Shown: positions 10,594 to 22,138, counted from the stretch's first letter. The stretch: 64,000 nt of DNA from Diphasiastrum complanatum (GCA_029204225.1 CM055102.1:37692585-37756584); one strand, 5' to 3'. Program-made: numbers and translations. The notes: generated by a model not told the origin, from the letters alone.

Positions 10594-11756
10594 ATTGATG
10601 GTAGAGTGGATGGATCTAACATTCTTGATGTTGATGAGAAGGATCTTACTTTGGATGGCGGTGATGATGGACCTTCATCAAGTCAAAAGCCAAGGAGAAC
10701 ATCAAGAGAAAGACAAGTACCTTCAAGGCTCACATATGATCAAAAGGGTAAGCAAGTAGTTTCAAGAAATTATGTTGCTTTCCTACAAGTGTAGATCAAT
10801 CAAGGAAAGAAGAGGAGTGGATCCAAGCAATGGATCTCGAGTATCAAGCTCTTATGAAGAGTGAAACATATTTTGGAGGATCTTCTTGTGTATATGGAGC
10901 TATGAAAGTGGATGGATGTTATCTTGTTGTAAAATCAAGTATTGGATCTGGAAAACAAAGTTTGCTCAATGACTTTGATAATCAAGTTGAAGATCAAGAA
11001 GTTGATCTCAAAGCACTTCAACTAGTCAAAAGGGAAGGTGGCAATTTGGAGCTAGTCAAGAGCATCAAAGGAGAGGTAATTGGCAAAGATGTTATGGATC
11101 TATTTTTGTAGCATATTGAAGACTCAAGTGAGGTCAAAGGAGCAGAAAGGAAGCGTTGTTCAAGTTTACTTTACTTGTTCTATCTCATGTTTGAGCATTT
11201 TCATGTGGATGTGTGCAAATTGTCAAGATATGGTAAAACTAGCTACATTGGTGAGCATTGTTTTGATGTTGGATTTGTACTAGCATTCTTGGCTGATTTT
11301 GCTGATGGAAATAAAGCTATTGGAGGTTCATTATGTCACTCATTCATGGTCAAGTCATCAAGGTATGATGGTATCTTGAGGCAAGATGAAGATGGAGGCT
11401 CATTCATGGAGTATCATGGTGGATACAAGGAAACAAAGGACAAAGGAGGAGGAGACATGCAAGCAAAAGTTGATCACTCACATTTATTGTTTGTTTGCTA
11501 TATTTTTCTAGAGAGTTCAGAGTTGGAAGCATGGTGGAATCATCTCATTTACATTCTATTTGATTCTTCATGTTCTAGTCACATTTTTACATGTAAAATT
11601 GGTGTAAGAAATAGTGAAGCATCCCAAGTGGACACTTTCTCTATATCAATTATGATTGTTTCTATTTTGAGCATTACATGATCATTGAAAGGAGATCTAA
11701 TCTTAGGAAGAAGATCATTCTTATGATGGATCAAAGCTCTATGGTCAAAAAACTAT
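10594..11756 (+). pseudogene. Unrecognised sequence in the place of reverse transcriptase
   Basis: After the basic linker and a short RT-like start (DLEYQALMKSETY near 10830-10870), the expected RVT_2 boxes (KWV, MDVKSAFLNG, YVDD) do not appear. Instead there are two open stretches. The first is 10830-11111 (93 residues, with SSIGSGKQSLL and Glu/Lys/Gln-rich segments). The second is 11175-11681 (168 residues, Cys/Gly/Ser-rich with hydrophobic patches). I do not recognise either. RNase H resumes at 11757. This looks like replacement of the RT core by foreign DNA rather than simple deletion, although extreme decay cannot be ruled out by eye. Confidence 0.45.
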
Positions 11757-11922
11757 GCTAGGAGCAAGCATTGAGATACAATATCATTTTGTGAGAGAGC
11801 GAGTCATTGCAAAGGAGGTGGAGCTTCAACATGTGTCTTCAAGGGAATGTGTAGCTGATATCTTCACCAAAGCATTGGGAAAAGACTTGTTCATGAAGCA
11901 TATGACTTCACTTGGAGTCTAA
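11757..11922 (+). pseudogene. RNase H tail of nested element
   Basis: The frame contains the typical end of Copia RNase H: IEIQYHFVRERV, then a histidine/valine strand, CVADIFTKALGKD and a final FMKHMTSLGV ending in TAA at 11920-11922. Only this tail is present, and it lies just upstream of the polypurine tract, as in intact Copia elements. Confidence 0.85.
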
Positions 11923-11927
11923 ACTAG

Positions 11928-11939
11928 TTGAAGAGGGAG
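11928..11939 (+). other. Polypurine tract of nested element
   Basis: TTGAAGAGGGAG lies immediately before the TGTGAAAG start of the 3' LTR, in the expected place for plus-strand priming. Confidence 0.8.
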
Positions 11940-12588
11940 TGTGAAAGATTCAACTAGTTTCATCACATTTTGCAATATTTTCATATTTGGCATATTGAGG
12001 CCAAAACTTGTTTTAGATTAGAGGTTGACTTTTCAAAGTTCATTAGTCTAAATTTCATTTGAATAAACACTTTTTGAAAGTGTGGGAAAGATAGAATGGG
12101 AGTTTGAGTGGATTCAGTTTGAATAAGTTGGGTACATTGAATCTAGACCCAAAATTAATAGGGTTAGCATTTTGGTGGGAAAGTCAAGTGGCCAAATAGG
12201 GTTTGGAATTGCTATAAAAGGATGTAACTTGTGGAGAGAGTGATCTTCTCTCTTCTCTATTTCATTTCATGCTTATACATGGTTCTCTTGGGTTCTACTA
12301 TCCATTGGTGCACTATCTTGGTGATTGCTTGCAATTCTATGTGTAGAATGATCTATATTTGCTATTTTTGGATCCACACGTGTGAAATATAGTAGCTTGC
12401 TGGTTTTGTATAGACAACAACAGTACATAATCATTTCATTCAAGTTTGATCAAGTTCTATTAGTGTTTGCATCTCAAATTGTGTGTAGATGCTGATTTTT
12501 CTACATTAGTGAGATTGGTAGTGTATTTCTCTTTCTAACCAAAGATCATTCAAGTAGATTGGATCTTAAGGATTTGAAATCTTTCACA
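11940..12588 (+). repeat. 3' LTR of nested element
   Basis: A complete 649-base LTR, TGTGAAAG...CTTTCACA, followed by the CTCCA target duplication. TATA-like and ATAAAAGG sequences near 12215 may mark its promoter. Confidence 0.92.
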
Positions 12589-12593
12589 CTCCA

Positions 12594-13392
12594 CTTGTGC
12601 TCTTATCCTCTTGTAGCATTCAGATGCATAATGCCCCTTCTTTCCACAAAAGAAACATTTTTGCTTTGACTTGTCCTTTGAGATTGATGCATCATCCTCT
12701 TCTTTGGCCTCCGTTGGATGCTTCTTCTTTCCATTGGTCTTCTTTTTGCCCTTGAATGAGAAATTGGCTTTCTCATCACCATCCTGCAAAGACAAGGAAT
12801 TCATCCTAGATTTTGCATGGAGCATCCTACACTCTTCAGCCACGAATACACTGTGAAGTTTTTCTATAGTTGGCAAAGTGTCTTGGATGGCAAAACTTTG
12901 GACCAAATTTGCAAAGTCATCTCCTAGACCATTAAGAACAATTTTTACAAGCTCTCCATCATGAATCTTCTCTCCAATGGAAGCCAACTCCCTATTTAGA
13001 GACTTGATTCTGAGTACATAATCTTGTGCACTCTCCTCACTTCTTTTCATGGTTTGCAAAATCTGATTTCTAAACATGAGAACTCTCGAAGTGTTACTAG
13101 ATTCATAGATTGATTTTAAAGACTCCCAAGCCTCTTTAGCACTAGTACATGCTGATACTTCTCTCAACAAATCATTGCTCAAATTTATCTTCACACATTG
13201 AAGTGCAAGCCTAGATCTCTTCTTGTATCTAGCTAACTCATGTGCACCTAGAGGTTCATCTTCATCATCAATCAAGAACTCAAAAAGGTCTTGGAGCAGC
13301 AAGAGTGACTCCATCCTAACCTTCCAAATAGCATAATTTGTAGAGTTCAATCTCTCACTAGCTTCTAGAAGGTATGCTCTAGCAGATCCCAT
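12594..13392 (-). pseudogene. Copia gag of outer element, interrupted by nested insertion
   Basis: The minus-strand frame begins at the ATG near 13392 (MGSARAYLLEASERLNSTNY), my preferred start because it opens the conserved gag head; the frame is open a few codons further upstream. It has the UBN2-type body (YAIWKVRMESLL, then a central DYVLRIKSLNREL) and a basic, Lys-rich stretch. A CX2CX4HX4C zinc knuckle (CFFCGKKGHYASEC) lies near 12640. The frame is intact up to 12594, where the nested element entered. The protein would form the virus-like particle and bind element RNA. The lack of stops fits the youth suggested by the LTRs. Residues after 12594 in this frame come from the nested LTR and are not part of gag. 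Confidence 0.88.
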
Positions 13393-13437
13393 CTTACTAG
13401 TGACTTCTACAAACAATAAATAGATTCGATTGACTTG

Positions 13438-13790
13438 AAACTCACAAAGGCCTCACACTTGCAATGTTTCACTCAAATTTGATTTATAATCTAACAAATG
13501 GACTTATAATTACAGTTCTATCACTCCCTCACAAAGCCGGAATGAAGATAAGATGAAGTGAAAACTACTTTCAAACAAATCTTGCCAAGCCTATGGATTT
13601 GATTGTCTCTAGAAACTCACTAAGGTCTTTCTTTTGTAGTGTTTCACACAAATTATATTTCTAATCCAACAAATGGACTTATAATCTCAGTACTAGCACT
13701 CCCTCACAAAGTTGGAATGAAGATAAGATGATGTGAAATCTACTTACAATCAAATCTTGCCAATTTTGGCTATTTTTGGACAAAAAAATG
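13438..13790 (-). repeat. Tandem duplication in the leader of outer element
   Basis: Two imperfect copies about 175 bases apart share AAACTCAC...AACAAATGGACTTATAAT...CACTCCCTCACAAAG and AATGAAGATAAGATGA. They lie between gag and the primer-binding site, so in the untranslated leader. Confidence 0.75.
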
Positions 13791-14174
13791 ACTTAATCTC
13801 TTTCACACTTTTTGATGTACTTTCAAGACCTGTAAAACAAGTTTAGAGGACCTGATTTCAGCCTAGATTAATTAGATCTCATGACCCTAAGTCAAATCTA
13901 ATCAATGGCACTCAATCTTGGTAGCTTATCCTCAGATTTTCACCAAAAATTACATCAAAAGCTCACAAATTGAATTTATTTGGATCAAATGAATACCATG
14001 CATTAAATACAGGTTCAGAGGTGCCCACACATGTGGATAGTATGGAACTGGACCCCTACCAAGTTTGGGATCAAATCTCTTCACCAAAATTAAGATTCTA
14101 GCTTGCCCTCTCAATACTAGTTTTTAGCCCCAAAACTTGCTAAAAATGGATTTGCGGCTTATGCTCTTGTACTT

Positions 14175-14187
14175 GGACCTGATACCA
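14175..14187 (-). other. Primer-binding site of outer element
   Basis: On the minus strand TGGTATCAGGTCC directly follows the 5' LTR. It fits the initiator-Met tRNA site TGGTATCAGAGC used by plant Copia elements, with changes in the last bases. Confidence 0.8.
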
Positions 14188-14886
14188 TGTGAAAGTGCTG
14201 TACTTTAGGACCATAAGTGGATCTACAAAAGATCCACAAGAGTGATTGGATGCTTTCTTAACAATCTATCAAAAAACTAGTCATCAAAAAGTTGATCTAG
14301 ATTGGCAATTTGACAAACAACAAGCATTAACAATCAAAAGCATTGATCAACATTGAAATACGAGCCCACACGTGTGTACTAAAGGCTGTAGTACGGCCTT
14401 CAACCTGAGAAATAAGTAGAAATTGATTTGGTTTCATTTGGATCACAAAAACTCAATGTACATAGTGAACTAGCTTGAGATTGCCAATGAGCTCCAAAAC
14501 TTTTCTATCTTCTCACTGTGGAGAGAGGGAATACATAGCAAATTCGACTTCCTTCTTGAAGTTAGGTGGATTTCCAGCATGTAATAAGGAAGTTAACTCA
14601 CTCTCCTTGACCTAAAATGAAACCCTAGCCTAGATCCTAGAATTATGCTTGGTAGGTAGCTAGTTGGTCAAATTTTCACCTTAAACTTAGGTGTAAGTCC
14701 TATAAAGTAGGGATGACCACCAAATAGACATGACCAACTCTCTTGACTTGACCTAACCTATATTAGGAGGTTTTCCATGTGGCATCTTGGCATTACATGT
14801 GTGGAACCCAATTATACACAATATTTACAAAGTTCTACATGGTTTTTGATCAAGCTAGATTTGCCAATTTTTGGCAATTCTTCACA
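14188..14886 (-). repeat. 5' LTR of outer element
   Basis: This 699-base LTR has TGTGAAAG...TTCACA ends and is followed by the CCCCT duplication. It pairs with 7656-8356. Confidence 0.93.
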
Positions 14887-15028
14887 CCCCTGAGGTATCG
14901 ATGCAGTGTCTCATCACCCAAAAAGGGTTTCCAACAGAGATGAAGTTGAGAGCCGAGTCTGGCAGCACTGAATCATTAGTGCTAGGCTAAAATGAATATT
15001 CTATGAGCCCCATGGTATTTTTCAAAAG

Positions 15029-16392
15029 ATGGATAGCCATGTGGGAGCTAGCAATTTAGACTATCTCAACTTGAGTTATGTTTTTAATAAAGAGGCCTCC
15101 TATTATCAAGTAAGAGCAGGAACTCAAATCTTTATAGATTGGGGTTCACTCATTTGCAAGAGGTGGACTCCAAAATATGATACAATTGGGTTCTACATCT
15201 CATGGGTATAGATAGGAGTCTCCTCCACGAGTTCCAAAGCATGTGTTATGTATTGAAATGTTGTTGCTCTTTGAATTGAAGATTCTACTACTTGCATTTC
15301 CTTCCATGCTCCATCTTCATGCAATGATAGTTTGGGTACTGATGTGCAGATGTGTTTGTTGTTGTTAATTCTCTCATAAGAATTTGTTTGGGATTAGTAT
15401 CAGGTAGATGTGCATGTCTTGGAGGCTGATCCATCATTCTACTCAATTCAGATGCTTCTTAATTATCGGCTCCCTGAGGAGTTCTTCTTACAACTGTTGA
15501 GTGACAGTTGTAAGAAGCACTTTGTAGGATTCTCATTTGTGTTAATATCAGGTAGATGTGCATAACTTGGAGATTGATCTAGCATTCCACTGATTTTTGA
15601 TATTTCCCAGTTTCTGGCTCCCTGAGGAGTTCTTCTTACAATTGTTGAGTGACAGTTGTAAGAAGTACTTTTTTTTGTAGGTTTTGTGATTTCAGTTTAA
15701 AAGAGGTTCTGTTGATTCTATGATTTCAGTAGGAGTATTAGTTTAGTTTCATGATGTTTCTGTAGATTAGATTAATAATAATCTATAGTCTGTAATAACA
15801 AAGAAAGAACTGAAACAATCTGTAAAAAATAGGAAATCGAGTTTTTGACAGCTCCTATATCCAAGATGAGCTACCATTGTCAATAGAGGACCGAAATTAG
15901 GTTGTCATTGTGCCTTTGACAGGCGGGTACAACACCATTATACTACCATTACACTGAAGACAGAACAGATAAGAAGCTATCTATGGCTGAGCCCATTGTA
16001 AATCCAATCCTGTATCAAACAGTAGCTGCTTGAACACCCATAGAATATTCGAGTCTCAGCTAACTGTCTCAGCTATCTGAGTCTCAGCTAGTAGAATCGT
16101 TGTCAAGTAGTTGCTAATAGAGGAAGAAGAAGGTGCTAATGAAAAGTAGAGGTAGGAAGATGTTTCTGCAAACATGTTGGCAATGCAAAGTCTCTGCTTG
16201 GATGGTTCTTTCGTCCAGATAAATGATGAGTTGGTGAAGCAAGTTACACTCAGGAAGAACATAACCGAAGACTTTGTCGTTGCAATTTTTGTTTATAATA
16301 GAACATTTTTAAGGACGTGTTTTGCTGATCTGGGCAACCATGTCATTGGTCAATTTCATGAGGCCAAAAGACGAAAAGATAGATACAGTTAG
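15029..16392 (+). CDS. Possible host gene, last two exons, split by LTR copy B
   Basis: I do not recognise this protein. A frame from ATG 15029 runs to a good 5' splice site at 15110 (CAA|GTAAGAG). A 3' splice site GTGCAG ends at 15349 and the next exon starts in the same phase. That exon reads four codons to 15361, is interrupted by LTR copy B, and resumes in the same frame at 16180 to a TAG at 16390. The model gives about 101 residues with a basic C-terminus (HEAKRRKDRYS). The frame match on both sides of the LTR is the main support. The true start may lie upstream, beyond the outer element at 7651-14891. It could also be a chance frame; no domain is visible. Confidence 0.4.
15363..16174 (+). 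repeat. LTR-like repeat, copy B, probable solo LTR
   Basis: The 812-base copy shares the TGTTAATTC start and CAAACA end with copy A at 3303. TGTTG follows it at 16175 and TGTTG also occurs at 15357-15361, one base before its start. This suggests a 5-base target duplication with one extra T. No primer-binding or polypurine sequence flanks it, which fits a solo LTR left by recombination. Confidence 0.65.
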
Positions 16393-18818
16393 ATGAGAAA
16401 TTATCTTTGAGGTTGCAAAATGCTCCAGAGTAAAATGTATACATCCTGTATATATATATATATATATTGAAGAAAACTTTTTATCTTTGCTGATTGTAGA
16501 CCCATTATGGAATTTGTTGAAGAAATATCTTTTCTTTGATGTGTTGCTGATTTCAATTGTTTGTGAGGACGCTTTACATTTGAGAGAGGGGGATACGTAA
16601 TACCATATTACATGCCTATTTTTTTTGAAGTTAATTGATGTTACAAAATTCCAATTAACCTACTCAAGTGATGAAGATAATCACCGAATATGAAGAAATA
16701 TCCAATAAACCCGACAATGACAACTTATACAAAGATATATTGAAGACAAAGAGGCCTAAAGAAATGTAATTAAAAAAAAGGACTACATTTCGAAGGGCAA
16801 ATATGAAACGACATGAACCTTAAAAGAAGGATAGCCCTAAGGAAGGAACATTCCAGAAGCCCTACCTATCACGCCTCAAAGCAAACGTTGTAACCTTCCA
16901 TGTGCTTGTTTCTTATTCGAGCAAAGTTGCGTGACAAGGATGCCACTTAAGAAATGTACACATGTAATTTTTCTATTGGATAAAATTAGTTAATTAATCT
17001 AAATATGAAGCGACATATCGGTTACTATAGAGCCGCGTACTCTTGTGCTCATTATCTATGTGTACTCCACACATGCTTCAATACAATTACCGAGTTTATC
17101 AGGAGATCACATAGAGTGTTTGAGTTTTCAAGTTCTCTCTTCTCTCTGCTTTCATAAGCCTTATGTTTGCTGAGTACTTCTGTTCTTGACAGTTGGTAAG
17201 CCTCACCTTGTCGGACGTGCTTGTGATTGTAACTCTGGTCAGACACTTCCTTAGCCTTGATGTTGTTGTATGAGAGCAACTGTAAAATTCACTGCTAAGA
17301 TTCTTTTAAAACTCATTGGTTATTTGATTGCCTGTGTGGTTGAATAATCGATTGCTTGGAACCTAATTGTGATGTTAACATTCGAAATCATTGTTACATT
17401 GTACTCATGTATATTCAGACTTATACATCCTAAAGCTTGCTCTGTGTTATTGTAAATCAATGTTTTGAACTTTGCATATGGATACTCGTGTAGTTCAACA
17501 TAGAAGTCAATCGTTCTTATGAATGAGCGCACTCTGTTGTTGAGTACAAATTGTCGGACTTCATTTGGAATGCATTGAGACATTGCATCTTTCTCTGCCT
17601 TGGTTTATCTGATGCAACAAACCTTGTTTGTTTGACAAACTTTATCAGGTGCACAGACCAATATATCGGACTAGCCGATAAGTCGAATACACTACTAAAA
17701 AATGCAACATGTTTGATATGAGATTAATCGGCATCTATCATGTGTCGCATGTAATTAGCCCATGAGTTTATTCATGAATTGTCAAATATAGCCATGGAGC
17801 TAAATTAGATTAGAACTAGTCAATAGGACAGCTAATAAAGTGGCTCGAACAACCTTGCTATAATTGTGAATAGCGGACTTGTAATAATGGTTGTAAGCCC
17901 AAATTAGCCAAATAAGACCCCAAACTTGCAATTGAGGCACAAATGACCACTATAAATAGTTGAGGTCATGCTAAATTTGGAGGCTATTGTTCATTTTGTA
18001 ATTTTGAGCTTTAAAAGATCTTGGAGCTTTTCTTTGAGAGCTTTCTTGATGGAGAAAGTGGTTCTTGTGCCTAAAATCACATGAGAGCTATGATCGTGAT
18101 CTAGAATCAGGCCCCTATCCTTTGAATGATCTTCATTATGATGGGGCAAGTTAGATATGAAGAACGAGAGTGGAGAAGAGAGCAAGAACATTGCAGAACA
18201 GCTCTCCCGTTTTAATCGGCTGCTAGGTGTAAAAACAGTCTAATAGACAGCTTATGCCAGAGATAATCACAGCTTTATGTATTCGGATTGTCCAACATGA
18301 TCTTAAAAATTAATTCATACTCTTAAAATAGTAGTATAGTCCATTGAAGAGATTAGAGATGGTTTGTGTGTGGTGGCACTACTGAAATCAGATTCAATGT
18401 GAAGTATAGTTCTGAAATAAATGGAAGAATAGTATGATAATATAAAGTATAGTTCTGAAACAAATGGAAGTTCAGTATAATATCACGAGTTCCTCATGCA
18501 TCAAAGACAGTCATCGTCTGATCAAAAACTGACGAGTCGTAGACGTCCATGTTCTAATCAGAGTGAGTAAACAAGCACAATCAAACAGCGATAGAGTGCA
18601 TTCAATTACAACAAACATTCATCTACGTTGTACACAGATAGAAAATCTGCTGCTACTATATTACACTGAAGCACAATACAAATAGCAATTACAACAAAAA
18701 ATTGACGACGTAACTAGGAGGCTCAAAAATACGTCTTATGGATGCCATCTGTGCTGGGATGATCTGTTTATAGATTGCATCCATGTATTAACTACAATAA
18801 AAAAAAAAGGTATTATTA
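16393..18818. other. Intergenic, no gene recognised
   Basis: I see a short (TA)n run near 16448 and a small imperfect duplication near 18403-18475 around AGTATAGTTCTGAAA. Short ORFs at 17052-17583 and 17991-18191 (minus) show no known motif. The 3' side leads into a Copia fragment at 18819 without an identifiable LTR. Confidence 0.5.
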
Positions 18819-19823
18819 TGGCATCATCGCTTAGGACACCTCAATTATGCATATGTTTCGAACATGTCTAGACAATCGCTAGTACTTGATCTCGACTATC
18901 CTTCTGGTAAAGTCGATCTCCCTGTCTGCCATAGCTACATCTTTGGAAAGCAGATTAGAATTTCTTTTAGATCGAGTTATAGACATGCAGCAAAAGGTCT
19001 GTTAGATGTTGTTCATATAGATATATGTGGACCTATGCAAACTCCTTCATTACTAGATGAAAAGTATTTCATTACCTTTATTGACGAATTTTCCAAAAGA
19101 ACAGCTATTTACTTCATTAAACAGAAGTGAGAAGCTTTCATCAAGTTTAGACAATTTAAAGAGCATGCAGAAAAGCAGACTGGTAAACGAATCAAAGTAC
19201 TGATATCCGATAACATGGGAGAATACATCTCCATCGAATTCAAGGAGTATTGCCTTAACAACGACATTGAGCAACAATACATTACCTCCTATTCGCCTAA
19301 GTCAAATGGTCTCACTGAGAGAAAGAACAGAACCTTAGTAGAATCGGCAAACTGCATGTTATCACAAGCGACACTCCCGAAGTCCTTTTGGGCTGAAGCT
19401 GTTTCAACAACAACCTATATTTAGAACATATGTCCTACTAAAGGTCTCTCAGACAAAACACCATTCGAAGTACCAAACCTTCTTTATCAAACTTACGAGT
19501 TTTTGGATGTACTGCTTATGCGCAAATTCCTCATGATCTCAGGAAGGAGCATCAAATGTATTGTCATTAGCTACACTACTTCAGATCAAGCCTACAAGTT
19601 GTTCGATCCTATCAAGTCGAAGATATTCGTTAGTCGAGATGTCATCTTCATCGAAGATCAGTTTATCGACCTCAAGGGAAAAGACAAAGCCCATATAGCC
19701 GACTTTTTAGTTTCATCCAACACATTGAACTTCCCAGTGCTTCAGTCGACTATTCCTATTGAAGGTCCAAGCTCATCTACTTTCGACGAACAACAACGTA
19801 TCAATGATGAATCTGAAAAATGA
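18819..19823 (+). pseudogene. Copia integrase, 5'-truncated remnant
   Basis: The fragment begins in the pre-integrase domain (WHHRLGHLNYAYV). It continues through the rve core (DVVHIDICGPMQTPS, KYFITFIDEFSKRTAIYF, then SDNMGEYIS, SYSPKSNGLTERKNRT) and the C-terminal VSRDVIF box. The three acidic positions of the DDE triad are recognisable (ID, the SDN variant, and the E after SNGLT). In-frame stops at 19128 (TGA) and 19422 (TAG) and local frameshifts break it. Nothing of gag or protease lies upstream, so the 5' half of the element is missing. Confidence 0.85.
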
Positions 19824-19883
19824 CGATGTTGCAGTTCAACAACTACAACATGATGAAAGTGATCAACTTCTTCTATTCCCTAG

Positions 19884-21430
19884 AAGATCATAAAAAACTA
19901 GCAGACCACCTATCAGGTATATTGATGAGTCTGCAACCTATCTTGTTTGGGAGCTGACTATTGTCAAAGAGGCACTCAGTCAGCCCAATTCCGATCTCTG
20001 GAAAGAAGCTATGGATAAAGAGTATTCATCTCTTATCAAGAACCAGACATGGATGATTGTCGAATTACCTGCCATCAGAAATGTAGTTAATTGCAAATGG
20101 ATTTTCAAAGTCAAGTACAAAGCAGATGGAAGCATCGACAGAAGGAAAGCTCGACTTGTTGCCGGAGGATTTTCTCAGGTATACAACATCGATAACACTG
20201 AGACTTTTAGTCCAGTAGTCAAGCATCCTTCTATTAGACTTTTATTATTGTTTGCTGTTGTAGCAGTTTTGGAAATACATCAAATGGATGTACATACAAC
20301 ATATCTCAATGGAGTTATCGAAGAAGACATTTACATGGTGCAACCCAAAAGATATATTATTGAAGGTAAACACAATCATGTGTGTAAACTCCATAAGGCA
20401 CTTTATGGCTTGAAGCAATCTGCTCGAGCATGGTTTCAAAGGATCAATGCTTTCCTTATTGATCACGGCTACACACCAAGCTCTTCATATTCGAATGTTT
20501 ACTTCAAGACAGTGCAATAGTCTTTTATCATTATGACACATTGCTCTTCGGCAACAATATCAATTTGATAAAAGAAGCTAAGACAATGCTATCTTCTGAA
20601 TTCGATATGACCGATCTGAACGAAGCTCATTTCTGCCTTGGTATTCAAATTTATAGAGACAAAAATCGAAAGTTGATCTACATCACTCAACAAAGGTACA
20701 TCTACAATATGTTAGTCAGATATAATCTGGTTAATTGCAAGTCAACTCTCTCACCAATGGAACCAGGTCTCAAATTGTCGGACTAGTGTCCCTGAACAAT
20801 CGAAGAAAAGGAGCAAATGCGTGAGTATCCTTATCATTCAATAATAGGATCTCTTATGTACGCAATGATCTGTACCATGCCAGACATAGCTTTTGCTATC
20901 AGCTCCCTAAGTCAGTATATGACCAACCCTGGTGTAACACATTGGAAAGCTCTCATCAGAGTCGTGAGATATCTTTGGACTTTTGCATTTGTTATGGAGC
21001 AGTCGACAACGACAAACTCAATTTACTCAATTACACAGATGCAAGTTGGGCAGGAGATGTAGACACTCGTAAATCTACTTATGGATTTACATTCTTCCTC
21101 AACAATGGTCCAATTTCTTGGAACACTCGCAAACAATCTTCATAGCTCTATCTTCTACAGAATCAGAGTATATCGTAGCCTCACAAGCTACTAAGAAAGC
21201 AATTGGGTTGAGAAACTTACTTTCAGATATCAATCTGAATCAATATGCTTCCACATTATTATTTTGTGATAATCAAAGTGCCATTGCCTTGTCAGCCAAC
21301 CCTAGATTTCATTTTAGGAGTAAGCACATTGAACTTAAGTATCACTATGTCAGAAGCAAAGTTCTCAACAAAGAGGTCAGATTGCAGTATTGTTGAATGC
21401 AAGATATGACAGCGGATATTTTTACTAAAG
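19884..21430 (+). pseudogene. Copia reverse transcriptase and RNase H remnant
   Basis: RT begins with LWKEAMDKEYSSLIKNQTW and continues CKWIFKVKYKADGSI, KARLVAGGFSQ, HQMDVHTTYLNG and LHKALYGLKQSARAWF in one frame (20011-20520). The YVDD region is destroyed by a stop and frameshift (near 20515-20560). The frame then resumes at DMTDLNEAHFCLGIQIY. RNase H appears in three shifted pieces, including YTDASWAGD, a TKKAIGLRNLL strand and ADIFTKAL, the last after a TGA at 21395. It is a dead copy of the same family as the fragment at 22139-23110, and it lies in correct order with the integrase, the polypurine tract and the LTR. Confidence 0.87.
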
Positions 21431-21502
21431 CATTAAGCTTGGATGCACACAAAAAGTTTTGTGCAGAACTAAGTTTTAAGGGCAAGACATTCATGGATTT
21501 AG

Positions 21503-21514
21503 ATTAAGGGGGAG
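21503..21514 (+). other. Polypurine tract
   Basis: ATTAAGGGGGAG lies directly before the LTR start TGTTGGATTATT. Confidence 0.8.
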
Positions 21515-22138
21515 TGTTGGATTATTCTCCCAATAATTCACTAATCGACATTTTAATCTTCATCCAACTTTTATCCAGACCTGTAGTTTTCTTCGTGTTT
21601 TTACACAGTCTGCATAACTACTCGAAAATGGCTCACAGTGACAGTTTACGTTCATTTTTGCTGACAGACTGTTTACGACCAAAGCCACCGACTTGCATTA
21701 ATCCATCAGCAAGTAGTTTTTGAGAAGTCCTAACTGGATGAATGCCAGCACATCACAACCAACTGGATGATGCTTTTGACGACCTAATTGCTTAGTATAA
21801 ATAGTTATTCATATTTCAACATCTTATGATGATTGAGAGGATCATGACGACGATTCTCAGATCAAGTATCGAATAGTTAGCTAATGTTTCGATGTTTAAT
21901 GTTTGGCTACGTAATCACTGTAGTACTAATGATTTCAAAGTTAGTTACTATAAGATCAAACGTGATTTCTATCACTATTCCTTTGTTCAAAATTGATAGA
22001 CATAGTCATGCATAAAGAAAGAGGAAGATAGTTTATTCCGCTGCACACGATAAGTTTTCTTTCTTGTCGTTCGAATTCTTTTCATTTGAATTCTTTTCTT
22101 TTCGAGTCGACCTATCTTTCACACACCTCTTTCCAACA
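21515..22138 (+). repeat. 3' LTR of the 18.8-21.5 kb Copia remnant
   Basis: This 624-base stretch starts TGTTGGATTATTCTCCCAA and ends CTCTTTCCAACA, giving TG...CA ends and short inverted tips (TGTTGG/CCAACA). The matching 5' LTR is not in the window. Confidence 0.75.

Larger units (their letters stand above)
9902..12593 (+). mobile_element. Nested Copia-like element, plus strand, with CTCCA target duplications
   Basis: The element at 9907-12588 is flanked by perfect CTCCA duplications (9902-9906 and 12589-12593) and sits in the gag-pro frame of the outer element. It has a full 3' LTR (11940-12588), a polypurine tract and the RNase H tail. The 5' LTR is cut after 263 bases and joined directly to the middle of integrase, so the rest of the LTR, gag, protease and the integrase N-terminus are deleted. 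The RT core is missing too. Confidence 0.92.
7651..14891 (-). mobile_element. Outer Copia-like LTR element, minus strand, with CCCCT target duplications
   Basis: The element occupies 7656-14886 and is flanked by perfect 5-base duplications CCCCT (7651-7655 and 14887-14891). It has two LTRs of about 700 bases, a primer-binding site at 14175-14187 and a polypurine tract at 8357-8368. The minus strand carries gag (12594-13392) and protease (9581-9906). A second element is nested at 9907-12588. Without that insertion the element is about 4.5 kb, too short for full pol. No integrase, reverse transcriptase or RNase H is visible, so it is non-autonomous. Confidence 0.92.

Noticed and set aside
3303-16174. 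One giant element bounded by LTR copies A and B
   Set aside because: Outer flanks (CTAAG and TGTTG) do not match, no polypurine tract precedes copy B, and copy B appears to sit in an exon with its own near-perfect duplication.
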